Below, piece by piece: positions 40,469 through 48,468 of a stretch of 64,000 bases of DNA (within the stretch, counting starts at the first letter, position 1; the number at the start of each line of letters is the position of its first letter). The DNA is taken from NCBI RefSeq assembly GCF_014205295.1, contig NZ_JACHNF010000001.1, positions 5,208,001 through 5,272,000 on the forward strand, read 5' to 3'. Below the pieces are notes generated by a model that had not been told where the DNA came from, made no database searches, and was given only the letters and a program-made list of their open reading frames with translations. Both the position numbers and the translations under genes were made by a program. This DNA is from Kribbella solani. Its GTDB lineage: Bacteria; Actinomycetota; Actinomycetes; Propionibacteriales; Kribbellaceae.

Positions 40469-40918
40469 ATGTCAACGGTGCCGATCGGGCCCGCGGCGGC
40501 CCTGTATGAGGTGGCGACGTCCACCCTGCGCTGGTGGGAACGCGAAGGCGTACTCGGGACCGATCGCGGCGCGGACGGCCGCCGGCGGTACGGCGAGGAG
40601 GAACTGCGGCTGATCGGGTTCGCCTACCTGCGCCACGTGGTCGGGCTGATGCCGCTCGACAAGACCGCGATCGTGGTCAGCGCGGCCGTCGAGCGGGAGA
40701 AGTGGCAGCAGACGGTCACCGAGGAGATCGCGGCGCTGGCGGCCCGGATCGACGACCTGACCGCCGCCCGCGAGTACCTGCAGCACCTACTGACGTGCAC
40801 CAGCGACCCACCGGTCGACTGCCCGCACCTGGACGCGGAACTCATCCGCCGCACCCCAGCAGGCTGCTTCCCGACCGCGACGAACCTGACCACCGCAGCC
40901 CACGAAGCGGCCCACTGA
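40469..40918 (+). CDS. MerR-family regulator
   Basis: A 149-aa regulator. The N-terminal winged helix reads AAALYEVATSTLRWWEREGVL and RRRYGEEELRLIGFAYLRHVVGL, the MerR DNA-binding domain with its usual tyrosine/arginine pattern. A coiled-coil dimerisation helix follows (EEIAALAARIDDLTAAREYLQHLLTC), and the C-terminus has Cys and His residues (CTSDPPVDCPH) that could bind a metal or drug. The start is ATG 40469; the longer frame upstream is antisense to the MFS remnant. Its natural target, the divergent efflux gene, is decayed, so the regulator may be an orphan. It is convergent with asd. Confidence 0.88.
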   Translation: MSTVPIGPAAALYEVATSTLRWWEREGVLGTDRGADGRRRYGEEELRLIGFAYLRHVVGLMPLDKTAIVVSAAVEREKWQQTVTEEIAALAARIDDLTAAREYLQHLLTCTSDPPVDCPHLDAELIRRTPAGCFPTATNLTTAAHEAAH

Positions 40919-40956
40919 GACTCTCGCCCACCCAGCACTCTTTCCGACCGGCGCGC

Positions 40957-42063
40957 TCAGGCTTCGGCCGGGATGAACTCCTTCGCGACAACTTCCGCGA
41001 TCTGAGCGGTGTTCAGCGCGGCACCCTTGCGCAGGTTGTCTCCGCAGACGAAGAGCTCCAGCGCGTTCGGGTCGTCGAGGGACTTGCGGATCCGCCCGAC
41101 CCAGGTCGGATCGGTACCGACCACGTCGGCCGGCGTCGGGAACTCACCCTCGGCCGGGTTGTCGAAGAGCAGCACGCCCGGCGCATCCCGCAGTACCTCA
41201 CGGGCGCCGTCCGCGTCGACCTCCTGCACGAACCGGGCATGCACCGACAACGAGTGCGTGGTGACCACCGGGACCCGGACGCAGGTCGCGGACACCTTCA
41301 GCTCCGGCAACCCGAGGATCTTCCGCGACTCGTTGCGTACCTTCAGCTCCTCCGACGACCAGCCGTCGTCCTTGAGCGAACCGGCCCATGGCACCACGTT
41401 CAGCGCCAGCGGCGCCGCGAACGGCCCGAGATCGTTCCCGACCACCCGGCGGACGTCACCCGGCGAGCTGCCCAGCTCCCGGTTGCCGGCCACCTTCGCG
41501 AGCTGGTCGTACAGCGCGTCGATCCCGGACTGCCCGGCCCCGGACGCCGCCTGGTACGAAGCGACCACCAGCTGCTCCAACTCGTACCGGTGGTGCAGCG
41601 CGCCCATCGCGACGATCATCGACAGGGTCGTGCAGTTCGGGTTCGAGATGATGCCCTTCGGCCGGTTCCGGGCCGCCTCGGCGTTCACCTCCGGGACCAC
41701 CAGCGGCACGTCCGGGTCCATCCGGAACGCGCCCGAGTTGTCCACCACGACCGCGCCCTTGGCGGCCGCTACCGGCGCCCACTCCAGCGACACCTCGTCG
41801 GGTACGTCGAACATCGCCACGTCGATACCGTCGAAGGCGTCCGCGCTGATCGCGACCACCTCGACCTCCTCGCCGCGGACCTTCAGCCGCTTACCCGCGG
41901 AGCGCTCGGACGCGATCAGCCGGATCTCTCCCCAGACGTTCTGCCGGGTCGAGAGCAGGGTCAGCATCACCGACCCGACCGCACCGGTGGCGCCGACCAC
42001 CGCCAGCGATGGCAGCCCCGCCCGGTCCTCGATCGTGTTGTCCACAGCGCTCACAGCGGTCAC
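40957..42063 (-). CDS. asd: Aspartate-semialdehyde dehydrogenase
   Basis: A 368-aa enzyme reducing aspartyl-4-phosphate to aspartate semialdehyde with NADPH, the branch-point step to lysine/DAP, threonine and methionine. The cofactor loop is VVGATGAVGSVML. The catalytic Cys is in ISNPNCTTLSM (about residue 145), and SYQAASGAGQSGI and the His-containing VVTTHSLSVHARFVQE are the other active-site blocks. The length is slightly above the usual 340-350 because of a 17-residue N-terminal extension. It overlaps lysC by 4 bp (GTGA), the classical ask-asd operon, and supplies DAP for the cell wall. Confidence 0.97.
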   Translation of the reverse strand: MTAVSAVDNTIEDRAGLPSLAVVGATGAVGSVMLTLLSTRQNVWGEIRLIASERSAGKRLKVRGEEVEVVAISADAFDGIDVAMFDVPDEVSLEWAPVAAAKGAVVVDNSGAFRMDPDVPLVVPEVNAEAARNRPKGIISNPNCTTLSMIVAMGALHHRYELEQLVVASYQAASGAGQSGIDALYDQLAKVAGNRELGSSPGDVRRVVGNDLGPFAAPLALNVVPWAGSLKDDGWSSEELKVRNESRKILGLPELKVSATCVRVPVVTTHSLSVHARFVQEVDADGAREVLRDAPGVLLFDNPAEGEFPTPADVVGTDPTWVGRIRKSLDDPNALELFVCGDNLRKGAALNTAQIAEVVAKEFIPAEA

Positions 42064-43328
42064 CGTCCAGTTCCTCCGTACACGACGGCCTGGGTGTGCT
42101 CGTCGTCCAGATCGAATGCGGTGTGCGCCGCGGTCACGGCAGCATCCACCAGGTTCTCGTCCACCACCACCGAGATCCGGATCTCCGAGGTGGAGATCAT
42201 CTCGATGTTCACGCCAGCGTCGGCCAGCGCCGAGAAGAACTTCGCCGATACACCCGGGTGCGAGCGCATCCCGACCCCGACCACCGAGACCTTGCCGATC
42301 TGGTCGTCGTACAGCAACTGCTCGTAGCCGACCTCGTCCTTCATCCGGGCCAGCGCGGACATCGCCCGGGCGCCGTCGGAGCGGGGCAGCGTGAACGAGA
42401 TATCGGTCCGGTTGGTCGCCACCGCCGACACGTTCTGCACGATCATGTCGATGTTGGTCTCGGCCCCGGCCACGGTCTCGAAGATCCGGGCCGCCTCACC
42501 CGGCTTGTCCGGTACTCCGACCACGGTGATTTTGGCCTCGCCACGGTCGTGGGCCACGCCGGAGATGATCGCCTGTTCCATCTGATCCAGTTCCTTCGCA
42601 TCGACGACCCAGGTGCCTTCCTTCTGTGAGAAGGAGGAACGCACATGGACCGGTACGTTGTACCGCCGCGCGTACTCGACGCAGCGCAGGTGCAGCACCT
42701 TGGCGCCGCAGGCGGCCATCTCGAGCATCTCCTCGTAGGAGATCTTCGGGATCTGTTTGGCGGCCGGCACGATCCGCGGGTCCGCGGTGAAGATGCCGTC
42801 CACGTCGGTGTAGATCTCGCAGTAGTCCGCCTCGATGGCCGCCGCCAGCGCGACCGCGGTGGTGTCCGACGCGCCGCGGCCCATCGTGGTGATGTCCTTG
42901 GTGTCCTGCGCGACCCCCTGGAACCCGGCCACGATCGCGACGTACCCGTCGCCGAGGGCGTCCTCGATCCGGCCCGGGGTGATGTCGATGATCCGGGCGT
43001 TGCCGTGCGCCGAGGTGGTGATCACGCCGGCCTGCGAGCCGGTGAAGCTGCGTGCCTCGTAGCCCAGGTTCGCGATCGCCATCGCCAGCAGCGCGGCGGA
43101 GATCCGCTCACCCGAGGTGAGCAGCATGTCGAGCTCCCGCGGCGGGGGCAGCGGGGAGACCTGCTGGGCCAGGTCCATCAATTCGTCGGTGGTGTCACCC
43201 ATGGCGGAAATGACGACCACCACGTCGTTGCCGGCCTTCTTTGTCGCGACGATCCGTTGGGCCACGCGCTTGATGCAATCGGCGTCGGCGACCGAAGAAC
43301 CGCCGTACTTGTGTACGACGCGTCCCAC
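42060..43328 (-). CDS. lysC: Aspartate kinase
   Basis: A 422-aa aspartokinase, the first and usually feedback-controlled step of the aspartate family. The N-terminal kinase motif is VHKYGGSSVAD. Further conserved blocks are LTSGERISAALLAMAI, GFQGVAQDTKDITTMGRGASDTTAVALAA and GIFTADPRIVPAAK. Two C-terminal ACT domains begin at about residues 265 and 345 (ITVVGVPDKPGEAARIFE; VSVVGVGMRSHPGVSAKFF), the site where Lys/Thr inhibit. In many actinobacteria the ACT part is also made separately from an internal start; that cannot be decided here. GTG 43328 gives the family N-terminus. Confidence 0.97.
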   Translation of the reverse strand: MGRVVHKYGGSSVADADCIKRVAQRIVATKKAGNDVVVVISAMGDTTDELMDLAQQVSPLPPPRELDMLLTSGERISAALLAMAIANLGYEARSFTGSQAGVITTSAHGNARIIDITPGRIEDALGDGYVAIVAGFQGVAQDTKDITTMGRGASDTTAVALAAAIEADYCEIYTDVDGIFTADPRIVPAAKQIPKISYEEMLEMAACGAKVLHLRCVEYARRYNVPVHVRSSFSQKEGTWVVDAKELDQMEQAIISGVAHDRGEAKITVVGVPDKPGEAARIFETVAGAETNIDMIVQNVSAVATNRTDISFTLPRSDGARAMSALARMKDEVGYEQLLYDDQIGKVSVVGVGMRSHPGVSAKFFSALADAGVNIEMISTSEIRISVVVDENLVDAAVTAAHTAFDLDDEHTQAVVYGGTGR

Positions 43329-43559
43329 AGTTGTGTCTCCTCAAACCACTGGTTGCGGTACGCCGTGCGGCGTTGCACCAGGCGTAGTCTCTGGGCTCAT
43401 TCTAGCCGTGACCTGCCTGTTGCCTACCGGCTGACCAGCACCCGGGCGGACCGTCCGGTGGATCGGCGGGCCGGCCGGAAGGTCCCTGGCCCGGGCCGGC
43501 GGCGGCCGGAAACCGTTCGGCCACTTGTTCATATAAGTCTTCGCTGAAATAATGGCCAG

Positions 43560-43886
43560 GTGCATGCGTTCGACATTCTCGGTGATCCCGTCCGCCGCCG
43601 GATCCTGGAACTGCTGGCCGAGGGCGAGCTGCCGGCGGGCAGCATCGCCGGCACGATCGGTGCCGAGTTCGGCATCAGCCAGCCGGCCGTTTCCCAGCAT
43701 CTGCGGGTGCTCCGCGACAACGGCTTCGCGACCGTCACCGTCGACGGCACCCGCCGGCTGTACGCGGTCGACCCGGGCCCGCTGCGCGAGATCGATACCT
43801 GGCTGGACCGGTATCGCAAGTTCTGGACGAACCGCCTCGACGCGCTCGAAACCGAACTCCACCGCGGCCGCCGCGACAAGAACTGA
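43560..43886 (+). CDS. ArsR-family regulator
   Basis: A 108-aa winged-helix repressor. HAFDILGDPVRRRILELLAEGELPAG is the ArsR opening and ISQPAVSQHLRVLRDNGFATV is the recognition helix. DGTRRLYAVDPGPLREIDTWLDRYRKFW is the ending typical of the subgroup that controls neighbouring SRPBCC or enzyme genes rather than metals; no Cys metal site is present. The upstream stretch TTCATATAAG ... TTCGCTGAA at about 43528-43550 is AT-rich and could be its promoter or operator. It starts at GTG 43560 and lies 54 nt before the RibD-like gene, which it probably regulates. Confidence 0.92.
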   Translation: MHAFDILGDPVRRRILELLAEGELPAGSIAGTIGAEFGISQPAVSQHLRVLRDNGFATVTVDGTRRLYAVDPGPLREIDTWLDRYRKFWTNRLDALETELHRGRRDKN

Positions 43887-43940
43887 AACCTTCCGGCAAC
43901 AGGCTGCATCTGGGTTGGTAGGAGCTCAGAGGGGGTTGTG

Positions 43941-44525
43941 ATGCGGAACATCGTGGTCCGGTTGTGCATGTCCGAGGACGGCATCGTGGAGCGGCCGGAG
44001 CGGTGGCTGCCCGGTGGCGCGCTCGCGGAGTTGACGGCGGGTACTGGGACCGTGCTGCTGGGACGTCAGACGTACGAGCGGTACGCCGACTCGCTCGACC
44101 TGGTCGGCAGCCGAGCCCTGGTCATCGCGTCACGACCTGTCAGCGCGCGCCCGGCAACCGAGCTGCTGCAGGGCGAGACCCGCCGGGTGCTGACTGCGCT
44201 GAAGTCGATTCCCGGGGAGGACCTACAGGTCATCGGCAGTCTGATGCTGGTCCGGTCGCTGCTGCGCTGGCGGTTGATCGACGAGTTCTCACTGCTCATC
44301 CACCCGGTCGCAGCGGGGCGTGGCGTACTGCTCGACCGCCGTCCGCTCCGGCTGATCTCGATGTCCGCGCGCGATGGCGGCGTACTGGAGGCGAACTACC
44401 GCGTCCGCTACGCGGCAACCGCAGCTCCGTCGACTGCACTGGTCTCAGCCGGCCGGTGGGGCGGTACACGTAGCAGGGCCAGGGTCGCCAGTACGGAGAG
44501 ACCTGCGGTCAGGACCCACGCGTAG
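43941..44525 (+). CDS. Dihydrofolate-reductase-like (RibD C-terminal fold) protein
   Basis: A 194-aa protein of the RibD C-terminal/DHFR-like family, whose members are NADPH-binding reductases of unknown substrate. MSEDGIVERPERWLP stands where most relatives have SLDG. GTGTVLLGRQTYERYAD and the NADP-binding region (EDLQVIGSLMLVRSLLRWRLIDEFSLLIHPVAAGRGVLLD) are well conserved. LRLISMSARDGGVLEANYRV is the normal family end. The remaining roughly 38 codons run antisense through the tail of the MFS gene and look non-native, so the original stop was probably lost. ATG 43941 is preceded by AGAGGGGG. It is probably co-transcribed with the ArsR gene. Confidence 0.83.
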   Translation: MRNIVVRLCMSEDGIVERPERWLPGGALAELTAGTGTVLLGRQTYERYADSLDLVGSRALVIASRPVSARPATELLQGETRRVLTALKSIPGEDLQVIGSLMLVRSLLRWRLIDEFSLLIHPVAAGRGVLLDRRPLRLISMSARDGGVLEANYRVRYAATAAPSTALVSAGRWGGTRSRARVASTERPAVRTHA

Positions 44526-45619
44526 CGCACTCCACCGGCTTCCACCACTGCGCCAGCAACAGCGGAACCGACAGCTGACCCGACCATTCCACCGCTCTGC
44601 GCCCAGCCGAAGATCTCGGTGTGCGCCGACGTCGGCGTCAACGCGCCGATCCGCTCGTACACGGCGGCGATCGTCGGCGCGATCATGCAGCCGGCCGCGA
44701 ACATCGCAATCGCCAGTGCGACCACGGACGACGTGACAAAGATGCACACCACGACCAGTCCGGAGAGTACGAGCATCCGGCGCCACACCGCCGACGTACG
44801 CCGGCCAGGTAGCGCTCCACCGATCACACCGCCGGTCACACTGCCCGCTGCGGCGACCGTTTCGAGTACGCCGGCGATCAGCCGGTTGCCGTGCTCGTCC
44901 GCAACCGCAACCATGCCGAGCGACATCGACGCGAATCCCATCACCAGACAGGCCCAGGCCAGCAGGATCGGCGTACGGTGCGGGTGGACGATCAGCTGCC
45001 AGGCAGTAGGACGCGGACCGGCGGAGGTGTCACGCGGTACGACGGGCTGCTGCATCAGCCCGAACCACCAGATCGCTGCAACCGCTGCGACCGCACAGAC
45101 GAGCAGACCGGCCCGTGGACTCGCGAAACTGACTATGACCGCGCCGGTCATCGGTCCGAAGACGAAGAGCACCTCCTGCGCCGTCGCATCCAGTGAGTAC
45201 ACCGCTCGGAGCTGGGAGCCGTGCACCAGCCGTGGCCAGTTCGCACGCAGTGCTGAGGTGACTGGCGAGACAAACGCTCCGGCCAGTACGGCCGCGAGTG
45301 GGAGCAGCCGGTACCAGCTGTCCGGCAGAAGTGCGAGCACCGCCATCCAGACACCCCAGGCCATGCCCGTACCGATGACGACCTTGCGGGCGCCTCGCCG
45401 GTCGGCCATCCGGGACCAAACCACGCTGGCGACCGCCGTACCGATCGAGTAGGCACCGGCAACCACGCCGGCCCAGCCGAAGTTTCCGCCGGCGTCCTTG
45501 GCCAGGAAGGCCAGCGGGACCATTGTCGCCAGCACCGGCATCCTCGCGATCAGCGCGGCGGCCAGCAGGGCCATCACGCCTTGGATCTTCCACAGATCGC
45601 GGTATACCGACAGGTCCAT
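44408..45619 (-). CDS. MFS transporter
   Basis: A 403-aa, 12-helix major facilitator. It begins MDLSVYRDLWKIQGVMALLAAALIARMPVLATMVPLAFL. The conserved loop between helices 2 and 3 appears as SRMADRRGARKVVIGTG. SPVTSALRANWPRLV follows, as in a group of actinobacterial exporters related to SetA or unknown-substrate permeases. The central loop is short and the C-terminal helices (GRLIAGVLETVAAAGSVTGGVIGG, FGWAQSGGMVGSAVGSAVAGAVVE) complete the second half. The substrate cannot be predicted. It is convergent with the RibD-like gene with a 118-bp overlap and divergent from dinB; about 100 bp separate their starts. Confidence 0.9.
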   Translation of the reverse strand: MDLSVYRDLWKIQGVMALLAAALIARMPVLATMVPLAFLAKDAGGNFGWAGVVAGAYSIGTAVASVVWSRMADRRGARKVVIGTGMAWGVWMAVLALLPDSWYRLLPLAAVLAGAFVSPVTSALRANWPRLVHGSQLRAVYSLDATAQEVLFVFGPMTGAVIVSFASPRAGLLVCAVAAVAAIWWFGLMQQPVVPRDTSAGPRPTAWQLIVHPHRTPILLAWACLVMGFASMSLGMVAVADEHGNRLIAGVLETVAAAGSVTGGVIGGALPGRRTSAVWRRMLVLSGLVVVCIFVTSSVVALAIAMFAAGCMIAPTIAAVYERIGALTPTSAHTEIFGWAQSGGMVGSAVGSAVAGAVVEAGGVRYAWVLTAGLSVLATLALLRVPPHRPAETSAVDGAAVAA

Positions 45620-45705
45620 GAGCGGCATTCTCTCCTGACGGTTGGCGCGCCGCCTCCGGAAATTTCCCTATCTCGTTTCGCCGATCTATTTGTCGGCGGC
45701 GTATG

Positions 45706-45719
45706 CGAACATGTGTTCG
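45706..45719. promoter_or_regulatory. LexA (SOS) box at the dinB start
   Basis: CGAACATGTGTTCG is a perfect 14-bp palindrome matching the Gram-positive/actinobacterial LexA box (CGAAC-N4-GTTCG). It overlaps the likely dinB start codon (GTG 45719) and would block transcription of a near-leaderless message. It could also affect the divergent MFS gene. Confidence 0.9.
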
Positions 45720-46915
45720 TGTCAGGTTCCGGCGGAGCGACCATCCTGCATGCCGATCTGGACGCGTTCTACGCGTCGGTCGAGCAGCGGGACGACCCGC
45801 GCCTGCGCGGCCGGCCGGTGATCGTCGGCGCCGGCGTGGTGCTCGCCTGCAGCTACGAGGCCAAGGCGTTCGGCGTCCGGACCGCGATGAGCGGCAGCCA
45901 GGCGCTGCGCCGCTGCCCGGGCGCGATCGTGGTCGACCCGCGGATGCCGGCGTACTCCGAGGCCAGCAAGGCGGTGTTCGAGGTCTTCGAGGACACCACG
46001 CCACTGGTCGAGGGGTTGTCGATCGACGAAGCATTCCTGGACGTCGGCGGGCTGTGGAAGATCCGCGGCACGCCGGTGCAGATCGCGCAGCGGCTGCGCG
46101 CCGAGGTGCTGTCCCGGGTCGGGCTGCCGATCACCGTCGGGGTGGCGCGGACGAAGTTCCTGGCCAAGGTGGCCAGCGGCGTCGCGAAGCCCGACGGCCT
46201 GCTCGAGGTCCCGCCGGACCGGGAGCTGGATTTCCTGCACCCGTTGGACGTTTCGCGACTGTGGGGCGTCGGCGAGGTGACGGCGGAGAAGCTCCGGAGC
46301 CGCGGACTGACCAAAGTGGGCGACGTCGCGATGATGCCCGAGGCTGCCCTGATCTCGATCCTCGGGCGCGCCTCCGGGCGGCATCTGCACGCGCTCGCGC
46401 ACAACCGCGACCCCCGTCCGATCGAGGTCGGCCGCCGGCGCCGTTCGATCGGCTCGCAACGCGCGCTGGGGCGTTCACCGAAGTCACCCGCGACCCTGGA
46501 CGCGGTGCTCGCCGGGCTGGTCGACCGGGTCAGCCGGCGGATGCGCGGCGCCGGGCGCTCCGGGCGGACCGTGACGCTACGGCTGCGATTCGACGACTTC
46601 AGCCGGGCGACGCGCTCACATACGTTGCCCGAGGCAACCGATCAGACGCGGGCGATTCTGCACACCGCGCGTACCTTGCTGCGGACCGCGCGACCGTTGA
46701 TCGACGCCCAGGGCATCACCATGATCGGCATCTCGGTCGGCAACCTGCAGACCGAGGCGGCGATCCAGCTCGCCCTCCCGTTCGACAAGGCGGCCAACAA
46801 CGAGCTGGACAGCGCCCTCGACCTGGTCAAGGACAAGTTCGGCACCAACGCCATCACCCGCGGCGTCCTCCTCGGCAAAGACCAAGGCATCCAAATGCCA
46901 ATGCTCCCGGACTGA
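45719..46915 (+). CDS. dinB: DNA polymerase IV (Y-family translesion polymerase)
   Basis: A 398-aa Y-family polymerase for error-prone bypass of damaged template. Palm/finger motifs are ILHADLDAFYASVEQRDD, GAGVVLACSYEAKAFGVRTAM and GLSIDEAFLDV (catalytic Asp and Glu). The helix-hairpin-helix region is ITVGVARTKFLAKVASGVAKPDGL with LWGVGEVTAEKLRSRGL. The little-finger domain ends QLALPFDKAANNELDSALDLVKDKFGTNAITRGVLL. QLALPF is the beta-clamp-binding motif. The frame is open from 45581, but the LexA box and the family N-terminus support GTG 45719 (GTG 45713 is the alternative). SOS induction is predicted. A hairpin follows at 46953. Confidence 0.96.
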   Translation: MSGSGGATILHADLDAFYASVEQRDDPRLRGRPVIVGAGVVLACSYEAKAFGVRTAMSGSQALRRCPGAIVVDPRMPAYSEASKAVFEVFEDTTPLVEGLSIDEAFLDVGGLWKIRGTPVQIAQRLRAEVLSRVGLPITVGVARTKFLAKVASGVAKPDGLLEVPPDRELDFLHPLDVSRLWGVGEVTAEKLRSRGLTKVGDVAMMPEAALISILGRASGRHLHALAHNRDPRPIEVGRRRRSIGSQRALGRSPKSPATLDAVLAGLVDRVSRRMRGAGRSGRTVTLRLRFDDFSRATRSHTLPEATDQTRAILHTARTLLRTARPLIDAQGITMIGISVGNLQTEAAIQLALPFDKAANNELDSALDLVKDKFGTNAITRGVLLGKDQGIQMPMLPD

Positions 46916-46952
46916 CACCCCGAACCATTTGAGTGGTTAACCTCGCGGATTG

Positions 46953-46986
46953 CCCGTTCACCACCGGCATGCGAGGGGTGAACGGG
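46953..46986 (+). terminator. Hairpin between dinB and the IS30 element
   Basis: CCCGTTCACC (46953-46962) and GGTGAACGGG (46977-46986) form a perfect 10-bp stem with a 14-nt loop. It is a likely dinB terminator. Its last base abuts the left inverted repeat of the IS element. Confidence 0.55.
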
Positions 46987-48284
46987 GGCGGGGTCCAGTG
47001 GTCTAAGCAACGAGTAGTTCGGCCAGTGCTTGGGCTGGGGTTTTGAGGTTGAGTGTAGGGCGGGGTCGTTGGTTGAGGGTGGTGGCGATCTGGTCGAGGC
47101 TGGCGGCGGTGTGGGTGGACAGGTCTGTGCCTTTGGTGAGCCAGAACCGCAGGAGCCGGTTGGTGTTCTCGTTGGTGCCGCGTTGCCAGGGGGAGTGGGG
47201 GTCGCAGAAGTAGACAGGCATGTTCAGATCGAGCTGGATGCGCCGGTAGGCGGCTAGTTCGCGTCCGCGGTCCCAGGTCAGGGAGCGGCGCAGGTGGTCG
47301 GGCAGGGTGCGCATCTGGGTGATCATGGTCTCGGCCACGGTGTCGGCGTCGTGCTGGCCGGGCAGGTGCAGCAAGATGGTGAACCGGGTGGTGCGCTCGA
47401 CCAGTGTGCCGACCGCGGAGCGGTTGCCGGTGCCGATGATCAGGTCGCCTTCCCAATGTCCGGGCACGGCACGGTCGGTGGCCTCGGCGGGGCGTTGACT
47501 GATCGTGAACGCTTCCCGGTACGGGTTTCGGGCCTGGCGATGGTCGCCGCCGCGGGGTTTGCGGGCCGTGCGGCGCAGGCTCAACTGCCGGTGCAGGTCT
47601 TGTCGCAGCTGGCCGCGGGTCTGCACATACAGCGCTTGGTAGATGGTTTCGTGCGACACACGAGCCATCCTCTCCTGCGCGCTGTCGCCGGGGTGATCAC
47701 GGCGCAGTACTGCCGCGATCAGGCCCGGGGACCAGCCGGTGTCCATCCAGCCGGTGATCCGGGCGCACAGCCCCGGATCGGCGGCCAGCTTGAACTCCTT
47801 GGGCCGGCGCCGCCGCTCATGAGCGGCACGGTGAGCCACCGGCGCCCAATAGGACCCGTCCCGGCCGCGATTGCGGGCCACCTCACGCCAGATCACCGAC
47901 TTGTCCCGCCCGATCGCCTCACCGATCCCGGCATACGACAACCCCTGCCGTAACAGCACAGCGATCACCGCCCGGTCCTCACTGGTCAACGGCCGCCGAG
48001 CTCGCGTCCCCGCGACCCCACCCGCGACCCCACCCGGGACTGCTGCTGGCACGCTGCCCGGCAACCCACCAGCTCTGTTCTGCCGCAACGATGGCTCCAC
48101 AAGCCCCGATGTTCGCCACCACAACGAACCCGTATCCCACGACACGCCGACCGCCGACGCCGCTGACTGCACCGACCACCCACCACCCACCAGCGCGAAA
48201 AACTCATCCCGCACTCCGTACGGATACCTCATCGGCATACACAACACCTTCCATCAGGCGTTGCTTCGACCACTGGACCCCGCC
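46987..48284. mobile_element. IS30-family insertion sequence, 1,298 bp
   Basis: The element is bounded by 24-bp inverted repeats, 46987-47010 (GGCGGGGTCCAGTGGTCTAA plus GCAA) and 48261-48284, with one mismatch. It is flanked by GGG on both sides (46984-46986 and 48285-48287), consistent with a 3-bp target duplication. One intact transposase gene fills it, so the copy may be active. Insertion occurred next to a hairpin, a target preference known for some IS30 relatives. Confidence 0.88.
47003..48247 (-). CDS. IS30-family transposase
   Basis: A 414-aa DDE transposase. The N-terminal HTH is typical of IS30: RRPLTSEDRAVIAVLLRQGLSYAGIGEAIGRDKSVIWREVARNRG. SHETIYQALYVQTRGQLRQDL is the family middle block. 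The catalytic core has GHWEGDLIIGTGNRSAVGTL (first Asp), LTWDRGRELAAY (second Asp) and SPWQRGTNENTNRLLR (Glu), all intact. The gene ends inside the left inverted repeat and starts 14 nt inside the right one, the usual compact IS30 layout. The start may be GTG/ATG at 48247 or the in-frame ATG at 48232. Confidence 0.95.
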   Translation of the reverse strand: MLCMPMRYPYGVRDEFFALVGGGWSVQSAASAVGVSWDTGSLWWRTSGLVEPSLRQNRAGGLPGSVPAAVPGGVAGGVAGTRARRPLTSEDRAVIAVLLRQGLSYAGIGEAIGRDKSVIWREVARNRGRDGSYWAPVAHRAAHERRRRPKEFKLAADPGLCARITGWMDTGWSPGLIAAVLRRDHPGDSAQERMARVSHETIYQALYVQTRGQLRQDLHRQLSLRRTARKPRGGDHRQARNPYREAFTISQRPAEATDRAVPGHWEGDLIIGTGNRSAVGTLVERTTRFTILLHLPGQHDADTVAETMITQMRTLPDHLRRSLTWDRGRELAAYRRIQLDLNMPVYFCDPHSPWQRGTNENTNRLLRFWLTKGTDLSTHTAASLDQIATTLNQRPRPTLNLKTPAQALAELLVA

Positions 48285-48317
48285 GGGCAAACTCAGACGT
48301 TAACCCCTGAAATTGCC

Positions 48318-48465
48318 GGGGTGCCGAGGGCCGGGTGCCCGGGGCCCGGAGTGCCGGGGCCCGGAGTGCCGGGTGCCCGGAGTGCCGGGTGCCCGGAGTG
48401 CCGGGTGCCCGGAGTGCCGGGTGCCGAGGGCCGGGTGCCCGGAGTGCCGGGTGCCGGCGTGCGCC
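48318..48465. repeat. 16-bp tandem repeat array
   Basis: About eight to nine copies of a 16-bp unit close to GTGCCGGGTGCCCGGA, some shortened to GTGCCGAGGGCCGG, fill the space between the IS element and the end of the DUF5063 gene. The DNA is almost wholly G and C and each unit contains an inverted CCCGG/CCGGG core. It is non-coding and likely hypervariable. Confidence 0.85.
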
Positions 48466-48468
48466 GGG

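Noticed and set aside
48318..48465. CRISPR array
   Set aside because: Units are 16 bp and directly abutting without unique spacers; no cas genes are present.
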